The notes below the pieces were generated by a model that did no database searches, had not been told where the DNA came from, and saw only the letters and a program-made list of their open reading frames with translations. The translations under genes and the position numbers were made by a program. Shown here one piece after another: positions 51,308 through 63,038 of a stretch of 64,000 nt of DNA (position 1 is the stretch's first letter; each line of letters begins with the position of its first letter). The DNA is taken from NCBI GenBank assembly GCA_905250025.1, contig CAJNOJ010000251.1, forward strand, positions 87,127-151,126, given 5' to 3'. This stretch comes from Adineta ricciae (lineage: Eukaryota > Rotifera > Eurotatoria > Adinetida > Adinetidae).

Positions 51308-54300
51308 TCATTTCGAAAGTTTACTAATAACACGAATTAATGCAGCATTTTCTTCTTTTAGACGTGTATTATCCGATTTCAATGAATCCATTTTCTACAA
51401 AGAAAACATTGAATTTATTGGAAAATAATTCCGTTCGAGTTTTACCTTTAAATCTTCTTCTAATTCCGAGATTTTTCGTTCATAAGCACGTTTTTCCTAA
51501 AAGAAATCTCCTCATTTCATTTTAACAATCGACAATTTCGCACGTACTCGTTTATCAAGTGAAGATTCGATATACTGCGATGTTTTCTAAAACAACAAAG
51601 TCAACTTCGATTTTCTATTAAAACTTTTCTTACAAATTTCTCAATAACTTGATCCCGTTCGACAATATCTCGTTCGTATCGTTCGATACATTGATTTAAC
51701 TCGTCGATTCTTCGTTTGGCTTCTTCATATAATTTCATCATGACTGTTGAATCATTATTTGAATTGATTCCATTCATTGGCAATGACGTGGAGATATTCA
51801 AAGACTTTTTCAATGGTTCTTGACTTTGTGAACGATTTGTTCGCAAATCTTTCGAAGTATTTTCGAATCGAGATATCGGAGTTGGACGTTGTTGATCATC
51901 TGAACCTTCGCTTGACGTTTTTGGAACAGAATCTTCTCGAATTTCAACTTCTTTTGTCTCCTACAACGAAAAGGCAACTTTCTTTTCGAAATTCATTCAA
52001 TAACTCACATCATTCCAAATAATCTTTCCCGTATTTTTTCTTTGATTATGTACACGATTAGTTCGTCGTCGAGGTTCGGCGATATTTAGCGAATCATTAG
52101 CAACAATAGTTGTAGTTTCATTTCGACGCGATATATCCAAAATAGTTTCCACATTATCCTAAAGAATGACAATCAAATTTTCATCAGTTAGATTTGCATT
52201 TCATTACTTCATTTCCTCCGCTCGTTTTTCGAGCTTTGTCTTTTTTCTCTTCGATGACTTTTTGTAAACGTTCAGTTTCGATTTCATTCGTCGACGGTGT
52301 TGATGGCGCGCCGATTTTGTTATTTATCGAAGAGATTTCATTCGTGCGATTTTTAATTTGCTGTTCAGCTGCTTTGATATCTTCGACCGTGACGCTTTGA
52401 GTTGATCGACGTTCGCGTCGTGCTTGAGCTGAACGATGTTTTCGTTGCGCTTCGGCTTCTTCTTCACGAGTGGCTGCTCGACGCTTTCCATTGGCAATCT
52501 CATCGTTTGATGTCACTGTTACATTGGCTGTCGGCGGAGGAAGAGAACTTGTTACACTAACAACTGTAGTTGGTGCAGTCGATGGAGATGATTCATTGAC
52601 ACCAGCAGCAGATCGACGACGTACATAAGGACCCGTATTATTCGATGTTTCACCACCTACTGTTCGATCAGTTGTACCCCATCTAAACAGAACAAGATTG
52701 ACTTCGAAGAAAAAGAACATGTGACAGAGAAGTAAAAGGTTGAAAGAGAGAAGAGTGCATGTGAATATGAGTTCGATTGGAAGGCAACAAGACATGCATC
52801 AACTATTTGTTAGTTTTAGTTCGATACAAAAGAGCAGAAAACGTGTTATGTTGGAACGTTTTTCATTGGTTAGAAGAACAAAATACCTTCTCGGTGATGC
52901 CTCTGGTGGCTGTGTCTGATTGACGCTAGAATAGTAATTATTAATATAAATTTCATGCAATTAATTAAGTTAGAAGAACACATCAAACAAGATAAATCAA
53001 TATGATGCATGTCTCATGGTCATTGCCTACCTTCGACTGATTTTTGCATCCAAGGATTGAGTAGGAGACGAGACAAGATTGTTCGAATTCTCCTAGAAGA
53101 AAACAATCGAATTTTCACATGAATTCTTCTTTCTATAGTGCAAACGAGTTTCCTATCGGTGTAAACAACATGTGTTTGTCTACCTGTTCAACAATCGATT
53201 GATGTTCGTATGTCTCGTAGATGAAATCGAATGAGACATAATCACTGGTTCGTATGTGTTATCGAACTGGAAAAAGATTAGTGTGTGTGCGTTTTTTTCA
53301 ACATGCAACGAAAGACGAGAGGAGAAGATGCGTTTTTTTCGGTCTCTTACACGATAAAATATGTCATTAGAATTTAAATTCCTTGTCGTTAAAGATTGTA
53401 ATGGATTTGTGAATGTTCTTTGTGGACTTGAAAGAGAATATTTTATCGTAGATCGAGTTAGTGAACCAGTCGGAGTTGAATTTATCAAAAAATTTGGTAT
53501 GAAAGACTAGAAAGGAAATCATTCGTCATGCACAAGCAATCGGCCAGCACAAAAAAACACGCATTGCACATCAATCGGATCCTATATTACCTCTTCTTGA
53601 TTTGTTCGGGAGTAACGGTTGCTTAAGTCATGTAAAGATCTTTGAAGATTATTCAGTTTTTCCTGCAATGAAATCATCTCCGTGTGGGTTTTTTTGACGT
53701 GAAAAAATCGAGAACGTACTTTGAGATTCGGTGCACCATTAGCAGAATTCTCATCTACCTGAGAAGGTTTATTCACTTTGTCTAAATTCTCATTGTGTAA
53801 TTCAGATCGTAGAATTGATTTTTGTTCATCGATTGGACGAGTTGGAAGAATTCGTTTGACTGTCTCAATTGATTCATTCTAAACATAAATCATCCATGAA
53901 AAACCTTGAGAACAAAGAAACATCAGTGTCATACCTTCATAGGAGGTTGTTTAGCTTTTAATTCTTTCAATAATTCTAATGTTTCACCATCACAAACATC
54001 CAATGGTGTTTGTCCCTGAACAGAAAAAAGATCATTGTTTGATCAGTAGACGAACACAACTCGTTTTTCTTTTACAGCGTAATTTTTCACATCTAGACTG
54101 GCATTTTTCTCTACCAGATATTTAATCACATCATGTTTATCCCAATGTGCAGCCGCATGTAAAGGTGTCCACCCATCATTATCTACTGACTTTAAATTCG
54201 CACCAGCACGTACCAACAGACTAGAAGAAAAAGCTTTTTTCATAACAAAATCAATAGAATCTTGCAGGAAATTTACTCAATAACATCTAAATATCCTTTC

Positions 54301-56198
54301 GCAGCGGCGACATGTAACGCTGTCGCACCAGTTCGCGAATGAACAATGACGTCGGCTGTTGATTTCAAACCATTTTTATTGTTATTTAACGAGTCTTGGG
54401 CATGTTTGATCATTAGTTGATGTTCATAGTTTCTCGATTGTTGATCATCAATCCCTTTTCTTCTCATATCTTCTTCCAAACAAGCAGCAATATCTTCACC
54501 TTCAGCGATATCAATCGGCAATTCACCTTCATTATTACAAACATCAACAATAGCACCACGAGATAACAAATATTTGACAATATCGAGATTTCCACATGAT
54601 GATGCTGCATGTAAAGGTGTCCATCCTTCATTATCTTGACAATTTATATCNAATATTTTATCGTAGATCGAGTTAGTGAACCAGTCGGAGTTGAATTTAT
54701 CAAAAAATTTGGTATGAAAGACTAGAAAGGAAATCATTCGTCATGCACAAGCAATCGGCCAGCACAAAAAAAAACAACACGCATTGCAAATCAATCGGAT
54801 CTTATATTACCTCTTCTTGATTTGTTCGGGAGTAACGGTTACTTAAATCATGTAAAGATCTTTGAAGATTATTCAGTTTTTCCTGCAATGAAATCGTCTC
54901 CGTGTGTGTTTTTGTTTGGCGTAAAAATACGAAGAACGTACTTTGAGATTCGGTGCACCATTAGCAGAATTCTCATCTACCTGAGAAGGTTTATTCACTT
55001 TATCTAAATTCTCATTGTGTAATTCAGATCGTAGAATTGATTTTTGCTCATCGATTGGACGAGTTGGAAGAATTCGTTTGACTGTCTCAATTGGTTCATT
55101 CTAAACATGAATCATCCATGAAAGGCCTTGAAAACAAAGAAAAATCAGTGTCATACCTTCATAGGAGGTTGTTTAGCTTTTAATTCTTTCAATAATTCTA
55201 ATGTTTCACCATCACAAACATCAAGTGGTGTTTGTCCCTGAACAAAAAAAAGATCATTGTTTGATCGGTAGACGAACACAACTCGGTTTTCTTTTACAGC
55301 GTAATTTTTCACATCTAGACTGGCATTTTTCTCTACAAGATATTTAATCACATCATGTTTATCCCAATGTGCAGCCGCATGTAAAGGTGTCCATCCATCA
55401 TTATCTACTGACTTTAAATTTGCACCAGCACGTACCAACAGACTAGAAGAAAAGCTTTTTTCATAACAAAATCAAAAGAATCTTGCGAAAAACTTACTCA
55501 ATAACATCTAAATATCCTTTCGCAGCGGCAACATGTAACGCTGTCGCACCTGTTCGTGAGTGAACAATGACGTCGGCTGTTGATTTCAAACCATTTTTAT
55601 TGTTATTCAATGAGTCTTGGGCATGTTTGATCATTAGTTGATGTTCATAATTTCTCGATTGTTGATCATCAATCCCTTTTCTTCTCATATCTTCTTCCAA
55701 ACAAGCAGCAATATCTTCACCTTCAGCGATATCAATCGGCAATTCACCTTCATTATTACAAACATCAACAATAGCACCACGAGATAACAAATATTTGACA
55801 ATATCGAGATTTCCACATGATGATGCTGCATGTAAAGGTGTCCATCCTTCATTATCTTGACAATTTATATCGGCATTTTTGTTGAGCAAATATTCGACCA
55901 TATGTAAATTATTATCAATACATGCTTGATGAAGTGCGGTTAACCCATCGACGTTCGATGTGTTGATATCGACACTTCGCTGTAAGAGTTTATCGATTTC
56001 TTCTCTATCTTCCGATGAACATGCGGCTAAGAAGATATAGGCTTGTTCGAATTTGACACGTTGAGAATGTTTGATAGTCGTCGATGCGCGATTGGTTTCC
56101 GACTCGTCCCATCGACGTAATTGTTCACGACGTTTAGCTATTGCACTCGACTGACGATTAACTTCGTCAGATATTGAAGGATTTATTCCAGTTAACAT
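51308..56198 (-). CDS. PPP1R12A: Myosin phosphatase targeting subunit (MYPT)
   Basis: Exons used: 56198-55498, 55442-55298, 55237-55157, 55100-54942, 54882-54811, 53506-53351, 53092-53031, 52925-52887, 52682-52208, 52158-52009, 51960-51634, 51586-51548, 51496-51446 and 51394-51308; 847 aa, in frame throughout. Residues 47-50 are the PP1-docking RVKF. Ankyrin repeats follow (DGLTALHQACIDNNLHMV, NEGWTPLHAASSCGNLDIV, TGATALHVAAAKGYLDV, DGWTPLHAAAHWDKHDV). ERRSTQSVT with Thr566 matches the inhibitory Rho-kinase site, and the C-terminal coiled coil ends ALIRVISKLSK, as in MYPT1. It targets PP1 to myosin. The span 53437-54650 is an unmerged allelic duplicate of 54652-55871 and is omitted apart from exon 6. 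Confidence 0.93.
53437..55871. repeat. 1.2-kb direct duplication around an N, probably two alleles
   Basis: Bases 53437-54650 (1214 bp) and 54652-55871 (1220 bp) align end to end, with scattered substitutions and small indels of a few percent. Only the N at 54651 lies between them. Each copy contains the same MYPT exons: the last part of exon 1, exons 2-5 and the start of exon 6. Exact termination at the N indicates overlapping contigs from two haplotypes that were not merged. Confidence 0.88.
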
Positions 56199-56510
56199 TC
56201 GATTTAGCTAGTTCATTCCGATAGAGATAACATAACATAATAAACAATATCCATCAGCCATATTTATCAACAAGGTCAATTAGAAAATAGAAGAAGAAAT
56301 CTTTTGTCGAAAATTTCATTTTAATGCATTCAAAAGAATTTTCTTGGATTTTTATCGGAAAAAAATCGCGAGAAAAATTTTGCTTGACTTTTCAGATAAA
56401 TGATGTCGCTAGTGGGCGATGAATCATCCGTACACTTACGAAAGAAACTTGCGCAAAGTTGATTCTTTGTATAAATACACGACGGGAACAGAAGCGTCGA
56501 GAAACAAATC
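56199..56510. promoter_or_regulatory. Divergent promoter, MYPT and CCDC124
   Basis: 312 bp between the start codons of two head-to-head housekeeping genes. No TATA-like element is obvious close to either start. Confidence 0.5.
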
Positions 56511-57381
56511 ATGCCGAAGAAATTTGGTACTAATACAAAAGCTGCTGAAGCTAACGCAAGAAAGGATGCGGTTAAACAAGCAAATGAACGTGAAAAACAG
56601 CAAAAATTAGAAGATGAACATTGGCGTGATGACGATAAACTTGTGCAAAAGAAACAACAAAGAAAGGTATTGTTGAAATTGTTCGTCCGGAATAAAGAAA
56701 TACGTTCGACTTCTATTTTGAAGGATGATCGAGATCAAAAAGATCAAGAAAAATTACAACGCAAATTGGAAAAGCAAACCTTATTGGAACAAGAAGAAGC
56801 GGCATTAAGTGCATCGAAATCGAAGAAAAACGCCGATTTAGCACCGAAAAAAGTCACTCAGGCACAGATACAACAGCGACAAGCCACCGCTGCTGCTGCT
56901 GCAGTTTCTGATGGTATTTAAACACTTCAATTTCAATTTTCAATTATCTTTTTTTTTCTTCAAGAGCCAAAACGAAACACCACGGATGATCTTCCACTTG
57001 AAGAAAACGTTAATCGATTACAAATCGATGGTCATTCCGCTCGTAATGTCGACGATGCTATTCACGTTCTAAAGTAAATCAATATTTGCTTTGCATTCGT
57101 CCCTAAACGACAGAATCTTTAGATCAACTCAAGCATCCGTCGACTCTCATCCGGAAAAACGTATGAAAGCTGCATATGAAACATTCGAAACCGAAAATCT
57201 GCCAAGATTAAAACAAGAACATCCAACATTACGTTTATCACAATTGAAACAATTGATGAAAAAAGAATGGATGAAATCACCGGACAATCCATTCAATAAA
57301 CCGACAAAAGCGTACAATGACATGGGAAATTTCAAACAAAACTTACCGGAAGAAAAAGATTCTGATGATGAGGATAATTAA
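56511..57381 (+). CDS. CCDC124: CCDC124/Lso2-type ribosome-associated protein
   Basis: Exons 56511-56666, 56724-56913, 56965-57073 and 57123-57381 encode 237 aa. MPKKFGTNTKAAEANARKDA and the lysine-rich helix to HWRDDDKLVQKKQQRK match the ribosome-binding start of CCDC124. The C-terminal region contains PLEENVNRL, DAIHVL, HPEKRMKAAYETFETENLPR, LRLSQLKQLMKKEWMKSPDNP, the most conserved part of the family. CCDC124 and yeast Lso2 occupy idle 80S ribosomes. The first intron is 57 bp, a multiple of three, so reading through it stays open; splicing restores family alignment. Confidence 0.95.
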
Positions 57382-58014
57382 AGTTTTAGGATAATCAACG
57401 CAATTGATTGTCTTTGTATATAGACAAAGATATCCAAACTGACTTTTGTGATGAAGGTCGCCTATTTTTCATGGATTAAAAAAACAAAACAAAGTTTAAT
57501 AAATACATCTGTTTAATATGAATAGGTTTTACTGTGATGATGGTTCGTGTTACTTCATCGGAAGGAATAAAATGGGAAGTGCTCGAAATATTTTTGTTTT
57601 GCTTTGCAAATCGTTGTAGGTGAATGTTCATCGACGGATGAAATCTTCTTGAAGAAAATTGCAACGCGAGATAATCGAAGTGTTTTGATTGGTAGTGGAG
57701 AACTCGGACAAAAGATCATGCCGAAAATAGTAAAAACAAGAGTCATCAGTTGAATCTATGTTTACTGTTTAAATAAGGAGTTTGGGAGGAAATTTCTCGT
57801 TTAGCTCAGATGTGTGTTCGATAAATTGAAAAACTTGATGAACTAATTGGATTTCGATCAAAAAAGAATGGTAAGATGCTACAATTGATGAAACATAGAA
57901 TATTCATATGAGTTTATGCTCGTTAAGTAATCTTGGAATTTTTTCGTTTTTCGAACATATAAAAAAGTAAAGATGATAAGTAGAAAGAAATGAGGTGAAC
58001 ATCATTCTTATATT
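57382..58014. other. Intergenic, no gene seen
   Basis: AT-rich DNA with short unsupported frames. It may include more decayed parts of the TPR relic that begins at 58015, but nothing upstream of it could be aligned by eye. Confidence 0.35.
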
Positions 58015-58410
58015 GCTTCGTGTTTAAATAACATGGGTAGTATCTATCCAGAGGGAAAAGATCCTGTTCAAGCATTGAAATATTATCAACAATCATTCGT
58101 GATTCGAAAAGAGAGGACATCGTATAGTTCTAATCGAAACTATTTTTATGAAATTCTAGGTGATAATCAGTAAACACTTTTACATCTTCTACAAGTATCA
58201 AATATTTACAAACAATATTCGACTACTAAAGTTCTGAAAACGATTTCTGTATTGGAATATATCACAATTGCTTATGAAAATAATGATGTGTTGAAAAATG
58301 CATTGTCTCATTATGAACAAGCTCTGTGACTTTATTGTTAAGTCCAAACTCCGACTAATCCAGAAAATATGTCGAGAATCGAAAACAGTATTTGACTAGA
58401 ATGCGTAGAA
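58015..58410 (+). pseudogene. Relic of a TPR gene
   Basis: Two decayed TPR units in one frame: CLNNMGSIYPEGKDPVQALKYYQQSFVIRKER, then after a stop NIYKQYSTTKVLK, EYITIAYENNDVLKNALSHYEQAL and another stop. The spacing and residues (NNMGxIY, ALxYYxQxxxIRK) follow the kinesin-light-chain-type repeats of the ART-TPR protein at 41981. Internal stops rule out a functional gene. Confidence 0.6.
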
Positions 58411-58812
58411 CTCCTTCAAATAACGATAGTTTTCTAAATTGATATTCACATGATTCAGATTGATTTAGTAAAAAGTCTTTGTTTTTGTATGCAAACGATT
58501 TCATATTCATTTCATCGACATTAATCTTCGTCAGTTGTTTTTGCGTTACCATTATCAGTCTCAAGACAGAATTTTCAAAGTTAACTTTTCAACTACGATT
58601 GCAGTTGCAACGTCGTTTATAATACCGAACACGCACGTGATTTGAAACGAGTTTGTTTTTCTTTGTAGAAAGTAATTCAGACGATTTTAAACGAAATACT
58701 TTCATCGTTCGCGAAGGACAAGCGTTTTCAATGATACTTATGAAATCAAAACTTTTTCCTCAATGGACATAACTCGCGAAACGATTTTTATTTAAAAAAA
58801 TAAAATTTTTCT
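58411..58812. other. Intergenic, no gene seen
   Basis: Spacer downstream of the TPR relic and of the convergent C3orf20-like gene. No coding sequence is supported. Confidence 0.35.
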
Positions 58813-61800
58813 TTAAATTGATTTCAAAACTGTTGTATTCGTTCGTCGTTGATCGGATCTAAAAAGCAAGTTTCAAAAAATTCTATTCTCATTGGCAAAT
58901 CGAACTTACAGAAATTTGAATTCATCTGGCAAAGCCATATGTTGTTGTTTCATTTGATTCAACTGATTCTGCAGATCGTGTACATTCGATCCGTAACCGT
59001 TGAAGATCGAATCACCAAAGATCAATCGACCATTTTGGTAAATGAGAACAAAACCTGGTTGTACATGATGACGACGCATAAGCAACGGGCCTTGAGAATG
59101 ACTTTGTCTTGTCGCTTGAGATAAATCATAAATAAGAAATCGATAATCATCGGTAACGGACGAGCGACATGAACACGATTGATTTCGAGAAGAATGAAGG
59201 TGATAGTGCAATGTTTGAAGAATTTCGTACAATTCATTCGTTCGATTATTTTCATGATAAGATTGATTTGTATTAACTATGCCAACAACAACTAATTGTC
59301 GGGGACTTAAGTGATTTGTTAAATTAATAAAGGAATCGAATTCTAAATCATGGATTTGTGGAACTTGTTCAGCTCGGCACGCACAGGTTTCGTATGAAAG
59401 TGGAATCAATGGATTTTCTTGAAGTAAACGTTGACGAATGACGTTCGGACAAGCAAATGGTAGATCAAGAGAAATCGTTGTGCCTGCACGAGATGAAAGA
59501 TTTCCATCCGATCTAAAAGAGATTTTCTCGATGACTCTTCAAAGATATATGAGCTTTACTTGATAGCAGGTAATGTTGTGACTGATGAGGAAAGATTTTT
59601 CCTGGCATTCAATTTTTGCTTGAAAAGTTTGCCACTTTCCGAATGAGGTAGAAATTCCATCATCGTACTTTCGATGATATCCGCTATAAGAGAACGAATA
59701 GTTCAAGAAATGTTTAACGATGAGAAAAAAGTTCTTACCGTCTGATTTTCGTGCTGAATGCGTTCGAACGAGCTGTTGCCGTTCGCTTCCTTGAGGAAAT
59801 TCATTATTTGCTGTATCACCTTTAGAAGAAACAGATGCGTTTCGTGGAGATTTGACGCTCCGTTTTGTTGTCGACCGTGTTGACTCTGTGATATCTTAAA
59901 TGAAAAGATTGATGTCACAAAAAACTGCTTGATTTTTCATGAAATTTACCCAATGCTGTTCGACATTCTTTCAACCAATTACTACAAATATTTTTGACAC
60001 GCTTTCGTAATGTTATTAAATCTTTCATCATTGGTAATTCCTTCATATTAATTTGCCCATCTGCTAATTTTTCTGTAAGTATTTGTGGTTTTTCCGAATT
60101 CAATGATAATTGACTCGAATGTGTTGAACTGGAAATAATCGTCGAGACTTTAGATTTCGATTGACGTCGTCGATCAGCAGAACTTTTCTTCGATAAATTC
60201 GTTGATGTATCAAGTGAAGTCGACATTTGTAACGAAGGAACGGCACCTAATTGAAACTTATATTCTTCTTTACTACAAGCGAATGCAAAGCGAATATTAA
60301 ATGGATTCAAGTATTCCAATTGCATCGATGAATTCAATTGTAATTGAACAGTATTTTCTACAACAGGAGGTACGGATGTATCCTCTTCGTTTCCTGTTGG
60401 TACTGGTGGATGTTCTGGTGTTGGATCACTGGAATTTGCACGAAGTTGTTTGTCGATGGAACCGATCTCACCATTACATAGATAACCACGTTCGTGATGA
60501 GGATCAGTTACGAAACGAGCGTAGAGAGCAGGTTGCATGATAAGAACACTGCCAGTCGAGGTGACGAGACCAAGAAATTGTTCTTCGGGAGAATCAGTAT
60601 CATCGAAAAAGAGTGTACAAGTTTGTGGAGGCTGAAGACGAAGAACAGCAAGTCGACCGGATGGATAACTAAATGGAAACTTTATTTAGATTCATGTCAG
60701 GAATAAGTTTAATATATGTAGAAGTGTCAAACTTCAAAGTTGAATTCAATTATATCGAATAATACACACAAGCTGTTCGAAAGAGATTCGGTTTACAAGA
60801 GATGTAAAACTTACTAGACTTGAATTGAACCATCGATTAATTCAATATAACATTTATGTTTTGCTTTAGGTATTTCAATGTCGATGTTATATCGTTCTGG
60901 AATTTGTTTTCGTAAAATCGAGAAGATAAATTTCATTTTTTGTTTTTCTAAAACAGAAAATATTTCGTTGATTGTAATTCATTTTTAAATATACTTACTG
61001 GCTAATTCGTTGAACGACAACAAATTAATTTTATTTCTCATATGATGGATATCTTCATAAAACCAAACTTTACACATTTTTGGATGATGGATATTCGTAT
61101 TTCCTGTTGTTCGATATCTATTCATCAGAAAATAAACGAATCATACGGTAAATGATTAATGTTTTGACGAACATTTTTTGTTTCATTTCTGCAAGCAATC
61201 GTTTGCATTTCAATTGAATCAATGCAATCATATCTTCATACAAATCCACCATTGGTTTTGCAACATCAAAACTCACCGCTAGGTAAAGTACGCTAAACTT
61301 TACGGATAGACTTTCAAGAAAAATTTCCAACCTTTTCGTTCACTGGTCGTTTGTTTAGATTCATCGGTTTCTGTTGATAATTTAAACTCGACATGAAGTC
61401 CGGCAATATTCTCTGCGCCACCATGATGTAATGATTTCGATAAACGATTATTGTCCGCATTCGGATTAAGAAATGAAACGCGAGACAAGGAATGATTTGG
61501 TCGCGTTCGACTACTTAACGATACCAATGCTGGTAATTGATCTTTTGATATCGAAGAAATACTAAGACGAGAAGCTTTACGAGATGGTGGATGAACTGGT
61601 TTAGTTATAACTGGTGGTGGATGTTTTTCAGCTTTCAATTGTTCGACACGTTTACGTTCAAGACGACGGTTCCAAGTATCTTCAGCAATTTTTGTTCGCC
61701 AAACCTGAACACTCGAAACGTCGATTATATGTTAAAGAACTAAAATCGAAATACTTTATAATTATCTTCGGCATTCTCTGCAAGATCATTCCAGTTTGAA

Positions 61801-62318
61801 TGTAAAGCCATAAGTAAAGAATCAGGTAGAACTATTTTTGGTAGAGCTGGTGGTGGTGGTGTTGGTGACGCAGCTTTTTCTTTTTCTTTCTCTTCATCAA
61901 TTAGTTCAGGAACAGCAGAAATATCGGTGACAACTTGTTCACCTTCAGGAACTGTAGCAGGTGGTCCCGAAGTTTGAAGAAGTTTCATTGACATTTTCAA
62001 TCTCTCTTCGAACCTTTGTAACAAAACATCTAAATCTCTGCATAAGACTTCGGGTACAATTGGAGCTTTCAATTTCTTTTGAATATTCTTCAACAAAGCA
62101 TCATTTGCTGGTTTTCCTTTATGTTTGTTTCCATGCGTTGGTGTCGGACTCACAAGACTCGAATCGAATTTCACGGGTTTGTCATCTTTCGCTGCTAATG
62201 CGAGTTTCACTTGTTGAAATGCTTCTGTTAGATCATCCGCATCACGTTTGTATCGATGAATACCACCAACATGAGATACACGAACATATTGGTCGTGAAA
62301 ATAAAGACCACGACTCAT
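58813..62318 (-). CDS. C3orf20/FAM194-domain-like protein
   Basis: Ten exons: 62318-61755, 61704-61304, 61188-61147, 61117-60999, 60947-60815, 60668-59950, 59894-59739, 59683-59560, 59512-58910 and 58858-58813; 968 aa with all phases consistent. The N-terminus has a helical region and Pro-rich linkers (SPTPPPPALPK). The centre contains a FAM194-type segment, CYIELIDGSIQVYYPSGRLAVL and GLVTSTGSVLIM. The C-terminal block includes LPFACPNVIRQRLL, CACRAEQVPQIHDLEFDSFI, DYRFLIYDLSQAT, GPLLMRRHHVQPGFVLIYQNGRLIFGD and IFNGYGS, matching vertebrate C3orf20. Its role is poorly known; expression in ciliated or testis tissue is reported for relatives. One intron (61146-61118) would be only 29 bp. A 5' UTR intron ends just before the ATG. 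Confidence 0.8.
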
Positions 62319-63038
62319 CTGATGTCTAAACAAACAAGAGAAGTCACATAAAACAGAAACATTGTTTTCCTTTCTTTCTTTTTGTCAATTCACAATCGGA
62401 CGACGACTAATGATAATCAAATATCATACCTCGTTGTATTTTTCTGTGAACATCGTAAACTAGTTTGATGTAAAACGTCGAAAAAAAGATCTATGTCACG
62501 CGAAGAGAAGAATGGCATGTTCGATGTTGTGTCAAATGACACATGAGAAGGATATAAGGTTTCATTCGTTTACAAACTTCCTCTCTTATTGTTAATCGGA
62601 TAGAAACAAAAACGGAAATATACAAATGTTTTCCATCGGAATACAAAGAAAAAGGGAGAAGAAAAACGACGTTTCTTTTTTGATTCTTAAGCGAATGTTG
62701 ATTTACATAGGTATTGTTAGAAAAATATGTGAAATAGAAAAAGAATTAATTACGATCGGTTGAAGTTTTTATTTGCTTTTGTTTTGAAGGTCTTCAAAAC
62801 GATGCGAAATATTGTGTTTGCTTTTTTATCCAATATGTTAACTTTTACTCGATCAATTTCGTTCTCTTTCTTCTTCTTCTTTTCGTTCGATACATCAGAA
62901 CTTTCGTTTCTATAGAGATATACCCATCGATTTCTCACAAATAACTCTAATGTTCGTATTGATTTCTTTCGGCATATTCGTTCGAGAACAAATAGATCAT
63001 TTTATTGAAAGATAAAATATGCCTGACATCTATGAAAA
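62319..63038. other. Intergenic with 5' UTR of the C3orf20-like gene
   Basis: On the minus strand a probable untranslated exon ends at a GTATGA donor near 62434, and the acceptor TTGTTTAG precedes the coding exon by about 8 bp. The remainder is AT-rich with no supported gene. Confidence 0.45.

Noticed and set aside
53437-55871. Genuine tandem duplication of ankyrin exons in MYPT
   Set aside because: The copies end exactly at a lone N and differ like alleles; the single-copy model gives a full MYPT in frame.
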